This document shows positions 13,001-26,671 of a DNA stretch of 64,000 nucleotides, piece after piece. The notes under the pieces are model-generated. The model searched no databases, was not told the DNA's origin, and worked only from the letters and a program-made list of their open reading frames with translations. The position numbers and the translations under genes were made by a program. The DNA lies in contig JABVXV010000068.1 of the NCBI GenBank assembly GCA_013365325.1, positions 186,001 to 250,000 on the forward strand. The letters run 5' to 3'. The DNA comes from Dipetalonema caudispina (Eukaryota > Nematoda > Chromadorea > Rhabditida > Onchocercidae). The first letter of the stretch is position 1. The number at the start of each line of letters is the position of its first letter.

Positions 13001-14538
13001 AGATCGACTGGTGAAGCCATTGATTCCAGGATCTTTTCAGCCTGCACTGAAGCACGCTGGAAGCTCTCCGAAATTGTAGTTGGATGAATTCCTAAAATAA
13101 TTCCATTCATAGATTAACACTGTTGTTGTTCTTGCCTGACAGCATTTCAAACTGAGGTGAGAAAAGAACGAAAATTTTCTTCATTCTCCAACTCTACAAG
13201 CAATTCCTTTCCATTCCTTTTTCCGCACTTCTGTCCAAAATTATAATACAATTAAATCACCTTTGTTTAACAATTTCTCTGCGCCATCAAGCAGCGCACC
13301 GGCAATAACAACTACCGTTGTAGTTCCATCGCCGGCTTCGATATCCTGCGCTTTCGATAGTTCAACAAGCTAAAAGTAAGAGCACTTTCTATTATGAAAT
13401 AACAACAATTAATAAGTGACAACATGTTCTCAAATTACTCCTATTCTATATTATACTGAGAGGATGACTAGATGTCAGCCGTAATCTTACAAACCTTCAT
13501 CGAACAGTCTCAGCATTTCGATTAATATAGTATTTCAAAAACTTCGACGAATCAAACTACTTGACTTTAGTCGGTAATATAAAAAAGCGTTTTCCAAATG
13601 GATAGAAACTTTGAGAAATTTATCCATCAATAATTTGACATCAATTAATCACTGTTATTTGGTGAAAAGAGGCGGAAGACAGGAAGACCGTAGGGCAAGT
13701 TTTGATGGTTTCTGCAAAAATTTTACCATTTTAGCTGCCGGATGTATGACACTCATTTGTTTTAGAATCGTTGCGCCGTCGTTTGTGATTGTTACTTCAC
13801 CTTTTCCCGTTTCAATCATCTTATCCATCCCTGACATGAAATATAATATGCGCAGCCAACAATCTTTATTGACCACCTAACTTTTCTTATCAAATTCATA
13901 AATGACAGCCAAAAACAGTTCAGTTTCTTTTTTAAAATCTCTTTAAAGAAACTGATATATAGTAACTGGATTTGAAATGGTGGAGTAACCTTTAGGTCCC
14001 AGACTTGTTCTAATAGCATCAGCAACAGCCTTTGCCGCAACAATATTACTGCTTCTTACACTATCCGGTTTATCCTTGTCCTATAATCACAGTGAATTAA
14101 AATATGTAGCTGATAAAATAGGAAAGAAGCTTAGTTCGATATAAACTGGAATGTAACTGGAATCGGATCACAATTGGTCTGATTAACATTAGCATACTTG
14201 ACATGGTCGCCTCACAGTTACCATTTTACATGAATAATTAAAACAATTTTCATATTGAATGATTATTAAATAATTATCATCTTAATAAAAAGTTATACAA
14301 TTCATCTTCCTACCTCGTCTCTCTTTTTTGATTCATTACTGTTTTACAATGTTTACTTATCCACAATCAAGTATGAATGACATACATCATCAATACATCA
14401 TTTACTCCAATAACGACAAATATTTTAATGAGTATGAAATTACAGCAGTAATAATAGTTAAAAAAGAAAACATACCTTAAAAGTGAGAGGTGGAATTTTC
14501 CCAGGTACTTTCGGTGGGGCAATCGTTGCTTTTGCCAT
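10052..14538 (-). CDS. cct-4: T-complex protein 1 subunit delta (CCT4), complete
   Basis: This is a subunit of the cytosolic chaperonin TRiC/CCT, the two-ring ATPase that folds actin, tubulin and many WD-repeat proteins. Fourteen phase-consistent exons run from 14538 to 10052: 14538-14476, 14080-13990, 13830-13727, 13369-13261, 13091-12949, 12662-12606, 12491-12294, 12197-12058, 11714-11507, 11338-11194, 10993-10908, 10743-10609, 10475-10362 and 10069-10052. They give 536 residues, against about 539 in animal CCT4. Visible motifs are the N-terminal TCP-1 signature [12 protein letters not shown] (about 45-56), the nucleotide-binding GDGTTT (99-104) and the C-terminal GGGAPEME (about 420-427). 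The N-terminus is [14 protein letters not shown]. The last exon is only 18 nt and encodes VLAVR plus stop, completing IDDIVLAVR. The gene lies head-to-head with CHERP. No key residue is missing, and the assignment is very secure. Confidence 0.97.
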
Positions 14539-15005
14539 TACTTCACGATACTGATAACGTAGAACGGAACGAAAACTGATTACTGTGTCTTAATTATGAT
14601 CAAAAACAAATTACTGTACCTTAATTATGGTTAAGTCACTATGGTACTAGTATTGCCACATCATACATTTATATTCCTTCTTTGCTTTAGCTCTACCCGC
14701 GACATCCCAGATCTCAAATCTCCACCCACAGCTAATCAATGAATGTCCACACCACTCCAGCTCTTCATCCACAGCCTAGCCCAATCCTTTCACTCCCAAA
14801 AAATTCAGGCCGACCGGGATAAATTGAGATTTAGTGGTCCGGGCATATCATAAGTTCAGGTTCGATTTTTTTTCAATTAAGGTAGAGGGGAGTGGCGGAT
14901 ATCTTTTGAGGGATTCTTCCGCGGGGATATTTTTCATTCGAAGACACGAATATATTTACAGGTTTATTATTATCGTAAATTGGTGATAATCAGTTTCTAT
15001 GAATT
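14539..15005. promoter_or_regulatory. Shared 467-bp intergenic region between divergent CCT4 and CHERP
   Basis: The start codons of two divergent housekeeping genes bound this segment, so it must hold both promoters. About 14690-14770 is notably less AT-rich than the flanks. On the CHERP side AG acceptor-like sites occur at TTTACAG (about 14961) and AATCAG (14993), 12 bases before the CHERP ATG. Either could be a spliced-leader trans-splice site, which is common in nematodes. No TATA box stands out. The promoter role is inferred from gene arrangement, not from a recognised motif. Confidence 0.7.
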
Positions 15006-18000
15006 ATGCTTGGTACGCCATCGTTAGGTTCAACATCGGTACCTCGAGCACCAGGTAAAATGTTTCAACACTTATTATCACTCCTCTGTTTCTCGTCGTT
15101 TTAGAGGGGAAAATTGCTACTAAAACTTAGCAAGCAAAAATTTAGATTTAAATGGAAAGTTTTCAATTTTAAGGGAATATTATTAATTCTTCCTCTTTTC
15201 TCTCGTATCATCATTTCCTTCAGAAGACGAAGATTCTCGAAATGTTATTGATCGTTTGGCAGAATTTGTGGCCAAAAATGGTATGGAATTTGAGGAACGT
15301 ACGAGAGCTAAGCAGTATGGTGATCCACGTTTTGCTTTTCTGTACGGTGGTGAATTTGCAGATTACTATCGTTTCCGAGTGATGCGAGAAATCCAGAAGT
15401 GTAAGAAGAATTTCCAATAATTTTTAATCTTCGCATCAAGTTTTTTGGCTAAACACAGATTGCTTAAATGAATTTAGGAGAAACCTTGTAGTAATTATAA
15501 CTTTACAATATTCTTGATTCATGTGTACGGTGAAACTACGACTGTTACAATCAAGAGGCAAAATTTTCTGCTTATGCTCCCATGTTATTTATTGTTGTAT
15601 GTTACAAAATTTAAGAGCGAAAGTTATAATTTGGAGGAAAATGCAGATGTAATAATCCTCCACTTGCATACTGTCAAATATTTTGATGTGAGCTCTTAGT
15701 AGGTTAGATTCTTTCGTTTGCAAATTCAAAAGCATGTTGTAGATCTAAGTTCTGGAGCCTTATTATTTGAATCCTTTCTGAGATCCAATGTTTGGCTAGT
15801 AATTGCTGCAATGGCTTATAAGTATTGTTTATGGGTTTTTGATTGCCTTTATGAAACAGTCTTACTTTATGCTTTCAGTAAATGATGGAAATTCGCCTGC
15901 AGGTTTAGCTCCCCCAGCAGCTATACAAGTACCACAATTTGACACAAATGCAGCCCTAGCTCAAATTGCGACTTTTAACCAACAGATTGCTGATAGTGAG
16001 GCGAACTTAAGAGCGCAATTTGAGTCCATCGAACTGCAGAAAGAGGTACTGTTCACTTCTGAAGATGATTTCACTATTAGAATTTTTGCGGATGAAATTC
16101 AGCACATTATTTTACCATTCAGTGCCATGCATCACATAATTTCTGCACACAACTTTTTCCTTCGAAATAAAACCCGCTGTATACTGTTAATCAAATTGTT
16201 GCCGGTATTTTTTTATTTATATTTCGATAGTTTTTCTTCCTGAAGTATTGTTGAAAATCATTCCGTTTGGTTTTTAGGCCCAGCTCGCTCTAGCAATCGA
16301 AAAGGCTGAAGCAGACAAAATAGCATCCATATGTGAGCAAGTTGCCCTGGATGTTGAACCCCTTTCGAAAATGCTTGATCAGCTTAGTGGTCATTGCAGC
16401 AAAGATGTTATTTCGGTGAGTTGTAGTTTAGCATATACTTTCTTGCTGCAGTCGAATCTTAACCTTACTTCTTTATTTGATTGGTTCTTTCATTATTTTT
16501 AAAATTCCCTAAATATTTTAGACTTCAGAATTATATCTTAGCTTTATCATTTCGTCGGATTTTCCAGAACAGCAAAAAATGGATATTCGAAAAATGTACA
16601 ACTGATCGCTTGCGTGAGGCTATATTGATGTACCTACTATACCGTGTGAAAGAGCCGCGTGCTACAGAGCAATTCAAACTTCATATTTTATATTTAATAA
16701 ACGATTGGGCCCACCACTGGTAAAAATTTTTCATATATCGAGTTTTCAAGTTTCATCCAAAATTCAAATATTTTAAGAGTCCCGGATTTTGAATTCGTTG
16801 CATTTTGTGAAGTTATGAAGGTTATCCGTTTTTCTGAAGATTATATGCTCGTTAAAGTTGTAAAAAGCCTTTCGTTGAAGAGCTTGAACCATCAGGTTGC
16901 CATATTATTCCTAATCGTTATAAAAATGGTAAGTTGTATTTTTATCGTCAAGAAGTTGCACAGTTTGCGTCGTTGTTTGTTAAAATTCCTGTTATTTTAA
17001 TTTAGTCAGCGTAAAAAGTTGGATGCAATCCGACAAATGCTTTCGCGATATGTACCGCAACTCTACGCTTTCACAGCTCAAGGTGTTAAAGAAGCCATTG
17101 TGAATGAAAAACTGGAAAAATTGGTTGGCGTTTGGGAAGGCCACAAATATTTTGATGATGGTTGTTACAAAGTATGTTTTGTATTGATGGTTACTTGAAA
17201 TTTTGATCTCTTTTTGCGTGCAGATATGACCGCATTTAGTACATCAGTAAAACAGTGAAGTGACATAGAAATCGCTTCTCAGAATGAGATTGGCATTATG
17301 CCATAACGTAATATGATATTATTTTACATTGTATTTGTAATGCATTATGGAATACGTTTTGAACGATGATAAATTATTTGATATAATTTTCAGCAACTAC
17401 GAAATCCACTGCTGTTGTATCAAAATTGGAAAAATGCACAACAAGCAGAATATGCAAAGAAAGCGGCGGAAATTCATGGGCAATTACTGACAACATATAA
17501 AGGTTATGAGCAGCAGCACCAAGAATTTGCACTGCATTGCAGGACACAGATTGCTTTACTTCAACAACAGATTGAAGCCGAAAGGATAAAGCAAAGTAAA
17601 GTTTTAACCATTGAATGTTAGCCGATTTAATCAACTACATAAATTTATCAAAATTATATATAATATGATTTGTTCGGAAGGTTTATATCACATTAATTTG
17701 TGATAAACTGGATACTGTTCAGTCTTTACAAAAATTATAAGTCAATTAAAGAAACTGCACAACAAGTAACTAATGTAATGCTTAGCGATTGTGTACTCAG
17801 TTATCCTTTAACAATCTGTGGTGGGAAACAAATTCTTTTAGGCATGCCTCCACCTGCATCGGGACCCACAATGCCACCACCACCACCAGCAGCAGCACCT
17901 GAAGGACCGTCACCGTTGAATCGTCGCGAACGTCGATCACGTTTTGATCAGAAGATTGCAGGACCACCACCAGTGCAAAATAATTTTACCAATATACCTC

Positions 18001-20868
18001 CAGAAAATGATTACGGTCGCTTTTTCACTGCCCCACTACCACATACTAACGTTCCATCACCTAAAGGTAAATTTGGAAGTGATCGAAGATGCTTTCATCT
18101 AACATAATTGCTTTTTTACTGCTCATAATTTTCTCATATCCAAACTCTAAAAACTTCAGACAGTCTAAACAGATATTTAAGAACAGTATGAAACATAAAT
18201 CGTATACTGAACAATCATTTCCTTTTCTCTAAAAGTTATTGTGAAATCAAATAAGCTTATGACGAGCCTGATATATAGCTCTACGTTGCATTTTAATAAC
18301 ATGTGTTGATGTCCGGGCATTTTCGACGTTCCAAATTTTCAGATATATATCATGCCCGACCGGATGAAGATGATCCATCGTATGTTATTTATGATGAAGA
18401 TGAATTCAACAGTGGTTTACAGAATAAAAATCGCAAAAATGAGAGTGAAATTCAAACAGCTCGTCCGCCATTTCGTGTTCCTTCGCAAGCTCCAGTTTTT
18501 GGTCCTCCACCACAGAATGTAAGTTTGCTGGATTTCATATACCAGGTAAGATTCTGCGACCATATGTTTCCCATTTTTGTACTATTTTCCAGATGTTGAT
18601 TCGATATAATGTTGAATATTGATTTTTTGTTGGTATTATAAGGTTCCTTTCATTTTCATCAGTCAATATTATCATTTCACCTGCATCATAGTGGTTTCTT
18701 GCAGGTGTTTGATGATACTGCTTTAATTCCGAGCGTTCCTTATTACGAGTTGCCCGCGGGTATGATGATGCCACTGATTGAAATGGAAGATGTACTGGTG
18801 ACGTTTTCAGTTCCCGTCTTTGTTACCTTTCGAATTAGCCTAGTTTAAACTCTTGATATTAAATGATTTGCATAGCAGAAAAAGTAAGTAAATGAAACTA
18901 ATAATCCAGCCAGATTCCTGTAAAAAATTTCGGGATGCTGTATTTTACATATTCTATCTAATTCATAGCTTTTTTCTAGTACAAACCTGTGGTAGTATCA
19001 AAATTGCGTCTTCCGCCCCCAATTCCACCAACTGAGCGCTTGTTGCGTGCCATGGATGCTTTTTATGCTCCACAAAGCTTGGAAAATCAACGAGATACGT
19101 GAGTTTTTCTAATAGTTAACATTTTTGCATAAATTTTAACTAAAACTTCTCGAATGTGAAAAACTGCATTCCAATAGTTGTGACACATTTAACACACAAT
19201 GAATATTATCCGGAAAGAAGATAACAATTACCTTGCTCATACGCATTATAAAAGCAAAGCTGGTCGCTTTGTGCTCTTTTTGTGAAAATAGAGTATAGCA
19301 GGTGCTCCTATCAACTTTTATGGATTTGAGTCATTTGTTTACTTGTTTGGCTTCATTTAGAGATGGTTGGGAACGCCACGGTTTATTCGAATACTATGCG
19401 AAGAAAAATGAAATTAAAAAAAAGGTGGAGGAACAATTGAAAACAGAAGGAAAGACATTAGAAGATGCAATTGAAAATGTCTACATCGAGGAAATTGATG
19501 AGGAAAAAGATGAGAAACGCAATTATAGACGTTCTTCTTCAAGGTGGGTATTGATATCGTAAGTGCTTATTTCAGTTCATCAAAATCTGCATAGTAATAT
19601 AAATTATAGTATATTTTAAGTAGCGCAGATTCCGTATATTTTTTATATAAAGTAATGAAATGTTTCTCAAAAAAGTTATCTTAGAAAAATATGGGAATCA
19701 AGTCTACGTCACATGTCGTATTTTTAAATCGAGGCATGTTTTTATTGCCATTTGTGTAAAATACAATTTTTGATTCTGCGGCAAACAAGAACTCGTTTGA
19801 AACTTAGGATCCTTTTTGTCTTGGGGATGAAAAGTTCCAAATGAAAAATGAATGATGGAAGTGGACGGTTTTTCGGTTTTTTTCACAGTTTCAGAGTCTA
19901 TCTTTTTTCCATGTACACCTTTGCCTCCATTCTTGATATATTGCTATTTGAATATCTCTTATACTTAAACGCATGTTTTAGGAGCCATCATCGATCGAGT
20001 TCATCTGATTCATCATCTAGTCGGTCGAGTTCTTATTCAAGTGGTAGGTCAAGAAGGAGACGGTCGAGAAGTAGTCATTCGAGGTCGAGTGCGAGTTCTA
20101 GCTCTCGGTCTCGCTCCCGGTCCTTGTCACGTTCAAATTCAAGGTAACTGTGGTAACCATTATTTTTCTCTTCCTCGAAGTTCATTACTTTTTTTTTAAA
20201 TTTTCAACTTAGCATGTGATACAGGCATCGTCGTAGCAGATCTCGATCAGATTCGTCGAGACGACGTAAGCGTCGTGATGACGACTCAAGTGCTTCTCCT
20301 GATACACGGCCTTCATTTGGAAATCCGAAACAAATTGGCAGCCGTAGTCCTACTCCAAAATTGTAAGAACTTCAATTTGCATTGTTTTATCGAAATTTTC
20401 ATAGTTTACTGAGCAGCTTGCTCGAACTTTATTATACTCATCTTTCATGGTTGCTCAACATCAATTATCCTCACAAATCTTTTTGATTGTTTTTCGTTCG
20501 TAATTGTTATGAGTTATGATTACTTATGGTTGTATTCTAGCATTCCACCATCTGGACCTCCACCACGATTAAGTTCTGCGAACAAAGGTGCACAGCTGTT
20601 AGCGAAAATGGGTTGGCAAGGTGGTGGCTTAGGTGCCGAAAGACAGGTGATTAGATCTTGAAAACTTCTTTTTTTTTTATTTGTGTTATTTTTCACCTCT
20701 GTTGATATAACCTATTTTCAGGGTATTGAAGAACCGATATCTGGTGGTGAAGTTCGGGATACTGTAGACCAGTTTCGTGGTGTTGGTTCAAAACCAGATA
20801 TGTACGAAGAATATCGGAAGCAAATGAGTGGATATCATAAAAGTCGAAATAAGCGCGGTTTCGATTAG
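15006..20868 (+). CDS. CHERP: CHERP-like SURP/CID/RS/G-patch splicing-associated protein, complete
   Basis: This is the orthologue of calcium homeostasis endoplasmic reticulum protein, a nuclear U2 snRNP-associated splicing factor also linked to ER calcium release. Sixteen phase-consistent exons give 799 residues (human about 916): 15006-15054, 15224-15400, 15879-16045, 16278-16415, 16568-16719, 17006-17171, 17394-17595, 17842-18066, 18343-18518, 18705-18797, 18980-19098, 19361-19543, 19982-20143, 20225-20362, 20541-20646 and 20722-20868. Domain order is diagnostic: SURP at about 22-70 (AKQYGDPRFAFLYGGEFADY), a CID domain at about 157-265 (HILYLINDWAHHCQRKK), a Gln-rich coiled segment, a proline-rich stretch, the CHERP-specific YYELPAGMMMPLIEMED, an RS domain (exons 13-14) and a G-patch near the end (LLAKMGWQGGGLG). 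ATG 15006 is chosen because an earlier ATG at 14998 gives the wrong phase into exon 2. The family is certain. Confidence 0.95.
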
Positions 20869-23800
20869 ATTATGGACTGATTTGCACGAAGAATAGTCTA
20901 TATTTAATATTTGAAAAATTCCATATGGTACATAAATTTTGAAATTCACTGTTTGTTTTTTTGCTGCCACTTTAGGGTATGAAAGTTCGATATTTGGGAA
21001 TTTTGGAGCTTCATTGTCAAAATCCTGATCCATAAAGGTTAGTGTGGGTTTTTCTGTTAGGCGGAGAAAGAGGGAGCTGGAGATAGAAAGATCAGTAGAA
21101 CTACTTGTCGTCTCGTGCATATGCCTTCAGACAGTGAAGGATAATCATTCGATCCCGAAGCTTAAGTCAGTGAGGTTATTGTAACTAATTCACATATTTT
21201 ACTATTGTTATTATTTTGGTGTCAAATACTTAACTGCTGTAAACTCTTTTGTATGGGAGTGTAATGCATCTGAGGAACAGTTCGGCAAATTCACCAGATG
21301 TTAGGAAAAACATACCGACATATAAACCTGAAGTCCCACTGTGTATGACAAGGGATCCCAGACATCCAGTGATGGTGATTCGACCAATGACTCCTAATTC
21401 TGTCCCTGAAGATACTCAGAATCAAAGATTACTTCATTAGGAAAGATTACCTGCTTTCGAGAATGAGTTGACCGAAGAAAATGTGCAGAAGGGCAACAAG
21501 TGAATGACGATACCTGTTTTGGGTGTTCAACTAGTTTTCGTATTTTCAACTATTTGATAGCATAGAACTGTCGTAGTAGAATTATCAGGTTTTTCCTTCG
21601 GATATAAGTGCTAGTTTAGAAGTTTGCACTTCGTAATACGCTTCGAATTTTGCTAAATTAGTTCTAGCTTCACTTGCTTCATGCATTGTTTCCATAGCAC
21701 GGTTATCCTTGACACGGTTATAATAGCTTGTACGGGGCTACCATGATCTGATTACACGTGATACGTAATCTTGTTTGTGGCACGACTGTGGACATTGTTT
21801 CTTGCAAAAGCCACTGCTTATCGAATTTTCCACTAACTAAAACTTTGAGATTTTCTAATTTCATTTCAGTTCCTTATGCTATTTTACTTCCTAATTTAAT
21901 TTTCCATTCTGTTTGCTTCACTTTTCTTCATCTTAGCCAAATATTACTAATAGCTTTTTCGACCATGACTATGACATGATTCGCAAAAAAAACTAATTTT
22001 TAGAAATTAAAAAAATTAAGATTTCAGAATTTTTGAGGAAAAACAAATTAAGTTTAACCAAAATTGGGAGATTTTTCAGAAAAACCGCATTTCGGAAAGA
22101 TAAGTATAGAAAATCAACATTTTTCTCGAAAATGAGACGAAGATGTTTCTGAATAATACGCATTTTAGGTATGCTATGTTCCACAAAGCGGTGTCGCTCC
22201 TTGTAATTCTCCCATTATCATTCCGTAAATTTATGCAACAAAATTTTAGTTCAACATTCATCAGCTGTCTTATTATATTTGCAAATTTAACTTATTTCCT
22301 ATCGTCTTATGATATTTACCAAAGCATATGCAAAAATACTTTATTGTATTTGTATTTCTTACCGTTTGTTGTTTTATTGTTTTCGTTCATTGCATCATTT
22401 TTTCTTCTTTTTTTATCTTCATCAGTAGATTTTTCCCAAAAAAATTCGTTTAACCAGCTTGTACAAATCGGATTACAAATTACATATAGGAACCGCGCGG
22501 AAGATACTCCGTCATATGTCGTATTTGAATACTGATAATACTTATCAACGGATATTCAAATTTGATAAGTGCGAATAATCCTATAGATAATTTGATAAGA
22601 ATTTTAATTTTCCTTGCGATGAATAAAAAAATTCCTTTCTTTAACCAAACATTGTGCCATCATGCTAACAATAATATTGCAGTAATCTATTTTAAATGCA
22701 TTTCCTAAGTTGCTATCCAGAATGCAACCAATCATGCAGTGATTTCACTTCCGTAAAATCATTCAAAATACATCTTTATTTACTACTCACAAGTAGTTCT
22801 GCAGTATAATTCGAAATTGGCCGTACTATGCCATGAAATTACTAATAGCTTTATGCAAAATTCTCTGTTCATTTTCCATCTTTTTTCTTTTTTTTTTTTT
22901 TTTTGAAGTTGCAAATGACAATTCAAATTACTGTTTCATTTGAATGCCATACGGTTTACATGAAACAGGGCATAATCATAGCATGCTGTGAAGAGTGATA
23001 ATGGTTAGAATAAGACTGATAATAGTTGATTAATATCATCGTATATGCTATTTATAATCTTCAAGTTAAACAAATCAATAATTTTAACCATTCATTGATA
23101 TCATCAAAGTAGGCCATCAAGCTATAAATAAGTTCGTTTAATATCAAATTATATCTCAGATAGAGATAAGATGACAAATGCAATTATTTTTTCACTTTCA
23201 ATAATTATACACTTCCTTTGTATATTATTATGATCATTTATAGTTATTGCATATGGTTTTATTTAAAATTGATAAAATATTTGAAACATCATTCCATTAG
23301 CAATACTAGAGGAACTGAAAATGTATGCAATATGAGTAGTATAATTGTCTAGAAAGAATATATGGATTTTTAAAATTTTAGAAATTTTGACCAGGAAAGA
23401 AAAGATCAGTACCAAACAACAAATTGATTCTCAAATATATCTTTCGGATACCGCTACCAGATAAAAATTTCACTAAATAAATCCTATTTGTAAATTAGAA
23501 AGGAATTACTGTAATGGTTCAAAGTGGATTAATATCAAATATCAAAAAAGTTGTTGGAAAATTTTCTTCTCACCCTTAATCAGTTATCAAATTTAATCAG
23601 CAACTAATCCAATAATTGCCTCAAACACGTAACTGAAATTATCAAATAATTTTGCAAAAATCGAAGAACAAAGAAATTCTGCCGAACTACAAAAATTGAA
23701 AATTAACTAAATAAAATTTCAAAATAAAAACATTGCATTAAAAAACAGAAAAAATCGAAAATGATAAAAGAAAAAGATGGCAAAAACTTTTTTCACTTGC

Positions 23801-25021
23801 ATCACCATTTCAATTTCATAAATTGTTATCAGCTATCGCTCAAGTTAATCAATTCATTTAGCACACCAAAGATATAATTTCAACATAATTCTTACTTTAT
23901 TTTTCTTTCAATACAAATCAATTTTCTAATTATCGAACTTGGTTTTTGTTAACACTTATATTAATATCGGATAACTTTTACTTCTTTTACACCGGAATTG
24001 AAAAAATGATCATTAATGCAATCATATTCATTCCATTATTTAATTTCAAAAATTAACAATAATAATAATAATAACGTCTGGTTCCATGAAATGCACTTCA
24101 ATTAATTAACAAAATGCTTACAATGAGACATGATAAGAGGTACACTTTTGGTTACAAACGAATGATATATTGCAATAAAAAAGAACTTCAAACAACGATT
24201 TGATCGTTGAATATGACAGAATGAATGATACGATGTAAATATATATGTGAGGAAGAAAATGATGAATATTTCTACAGTTTCTAATACAATTTGATTTTAA
24301 CTATTTGCGAGGATTCTGAATATTATGATAAGTGATTTCATCATAGTATTCAGAATCATTGTAGAAATTATCTTTTGTTACAAACACAATTTTCTACTGT
24401 AATGCAAGCGCTTAATAACTTCATGTGATTTTTTAATATTTTAAGCATACCTCAGGAGATATGTCTAAAATTATTTTAAAAGTGATTAATGATTTGATTA
24501 AATGCTTTAAGAAATATTGATTTAAAAGGATAAATGTCATTTTGTAACGATTTTTTCAAACAGACATAATTAAATACTGAAATTAAGAATGCATGTCCAT
24601 TAACGCCTGCAACAGCTGGACTTTTGCTGAAATATTTGCAAAGATTTGTATTTTTTAATGCAACAAAGTTGAAATTTCTGCACATTGTCGGATAGTATCT
24701 ACCTCGTTTTTCATGTTTAGATGCAGCATAATGTTCATGCTTCGAATACTTTTTAATTTTAAACCTTCTGATCTTGCTGTTATTTTTTGCGCCTTGTTAG
24801 ATCCTCATAAAATATTCCAGCATTAGTAAACATAAAGAAATCGTATATATCAAGGAAGAAAAATCTGATCCAAATTGACCCTTAATATCAACACGAAAAG
24901 AAGACAGATCACTTATGTGTTCTTGATTTACCATGCATTTACTGTTCTATTACCGTTATTTTTATTACCGTAAGCTTTCGTAACCAATGAAAGTATAGTA
25001 TCATCTGCTTTATTCTTTGTT
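20869..25021. other. CHERP 3' flank and gene-poor spacer
   Basis: The first 600-900 bases are less AT-rich and probably include the CHERP 3' UTR. Within them, 21249-21440 (plus) is open for 63 codons with proline-rich, coding-looking content (RDPRHPVMVIRPMTPNS), but it has no clear partner exon or family. The overlapping minus-strand frame at 20.79-21.12 kb lies opposite the CHERP last exon and is probably a shadow. From about 21.9 kb to 25.0 kb I see only AT-rich sequence with short A/T runs. Confidence 0.5.
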
Positions 25022-26671
25022 TTATAATGTTTCGTTAGGATATTGTCTCTCTCTCAGTGTTAAATTTAAACTGAGTAATTCCAAATAATTGCCATTATCA
25101 CTTTTAATATTATTTGATGTTGTACTCCAATATGATTGTTCATTCTTTTCAGCTAATTTCTTGCAAACATACGCTACCGGGCGATAGTAGCAGCAATCAT
25201 CAAACCATTTCCAATTCTCTGAGTTAATTTTAACACATTTTCGACTTTTCTTGTAAACGGGTTGAGTCCCTAAAAACATAAACAAAAAAATGAAATCTTC
25301 TAATATATTTGTCATATAATAATTAACCTATGATAGGTATAATTCAAAACATCTACAGACATGCTAATAACACACATATGTGTTCTTATAACTTTACGCT
25401 CTGTTATAAAACGAAATATATGAAAGGTAAATTAGCTTATATCGCTTTTCAGAAACACACAGAACAGCAAAAAAAAAAAAAAAATGAATTTGGAAAACGT
25501 TTTGTTACATGAATTTGTTATATCAATTATTGCTAATAATTCAGAAATTCCAATGAAACAAATTTTGGAAAGCGATCAGCCATTGTTTCACATCAGGAAA
25601 ATAATTAAATTAATAAATGGACATTTCAAATTCTTAATTATATAATTATTATGTCAAGTGAAAGTCATATTCGAATTTATCATTTGCGTGAGCGGATATA
25701 AACACATGCGTATGGACTGGCTCTCATTATTACGGTTTTTTGCCATATTTGAAAAATTTGGCAATTCGATGTTTTCTTCTTTTTTTTTTATTAAATCAAT
25801 TTTTGCTTATTTCTGAAAAATCTCTTCAACATTTCAAATACAATTGTTTCAACTTTGACGAAATCAAATGTAAAAAAATAATATGGTTAGAATTTGATTT
25901 TGATTTGTTCCCCGATAATGATAGACAACGGGAAAGCGGAAATGGAAGCGAAATTTGTAGTAAAGAAGATGGAAATGGCATCGTTGAAAGATTTTGGCAA
26001 ATTTGATTATCTGTAAAGCAAAAAGATGGAGTTTTATTACATAACATTTCTTGAAGAAAATTAGAAAAATAAAATTAAAATTAGAACCATTTTGCCAATT
26101 GGTATAATCGAAAGGCGATGAATCGACGTACTCGTACTTTTTTGAATTACCAAATATTGCAGCACCAAGCCATATCGATCGACCAATTTTTGCAACCATT
26201 TCTAAGGCGCAAAAAAAAAATTATGAAATTTCGAAATATCGTAACTGGATGAATTGATATGTTCAAATAAATCAGTTATTTGTTACTTTAATTACTTAAA
26301 TTTGTGGTAATGCTTATCGATTTTGTCCTTAAGTTCACAAGTTTGAAAAATTTAGGATTTTAAACTCAACTCAAATCCTTTACAATAATAATGAGTGGAA
26401 TTTTTTCATTCATATATATATTTTTTTTTTCTATCCTTCTTTCAACGTCTTTTTCATTTATCTTTTCGCTATGAAAATAAAAAATTTTGAAATTTTAAAG
26501 GAAATCTACCAGAGACAAATCGATCTTCTGCTTTATTATGTATGCTTACAAGATTAGCACCCTTTAAAAGGCAAGTAAATTCAGCATTGTTAAAAGTAGT
26601 CGGTGTTGTCACCAATAAATAGCAATGTTTTGTATGGCTCGAATATAGCCATCCTTCCTGACATGACCTAC
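25022..26671 (-). CDS. C-type lectin domain protein, 5' end unresolved
   Basis: Exons encode one C-type lectin-like domain, which in secreted nematode proteins binds carbohydrate or other ligands, often in immunity or at the host interface. Exon 26671-26510 carries CQEGWLYSSHTKHCYLL and the hallmark GANLVSIHNKAED. The next exon, about 26199-26082, has the WLGAAIFG block and FDYTNWQNG. The last exon, 25269-25022, carries CVKIN, W-x-DDCC and AYVCKK, then a Ser/Asn-rich C-terminal tail to the stop. Joining NWQNG directly to the last exon is in phase and gives the spacing expected of the fold. A further phase-compatible exon (26010-25930) could insert 27 residues. The usual EPN/QPD sugar-specificity motif is not seen after WQNG, so calcium-dependent sugar binding is doubtful. 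The signal peptide exon was not found; it should lie above 26.7 kb. Family assignment is secure, gene ends less so. Confidence 0.85.

Noticed and set aside
16815..17000. Plus-strand open frame within CHERP.
   Set aside because: It lies in the intron between exons 5 and 6; the CID domain continues correctly only when this is spliced out.
20788..21120. 110-codon minus-strand frame.
   Set aside because: It overlaps the CHERP last exon and 3' UTR on the opposite strand, with no supporting splice sites or family.
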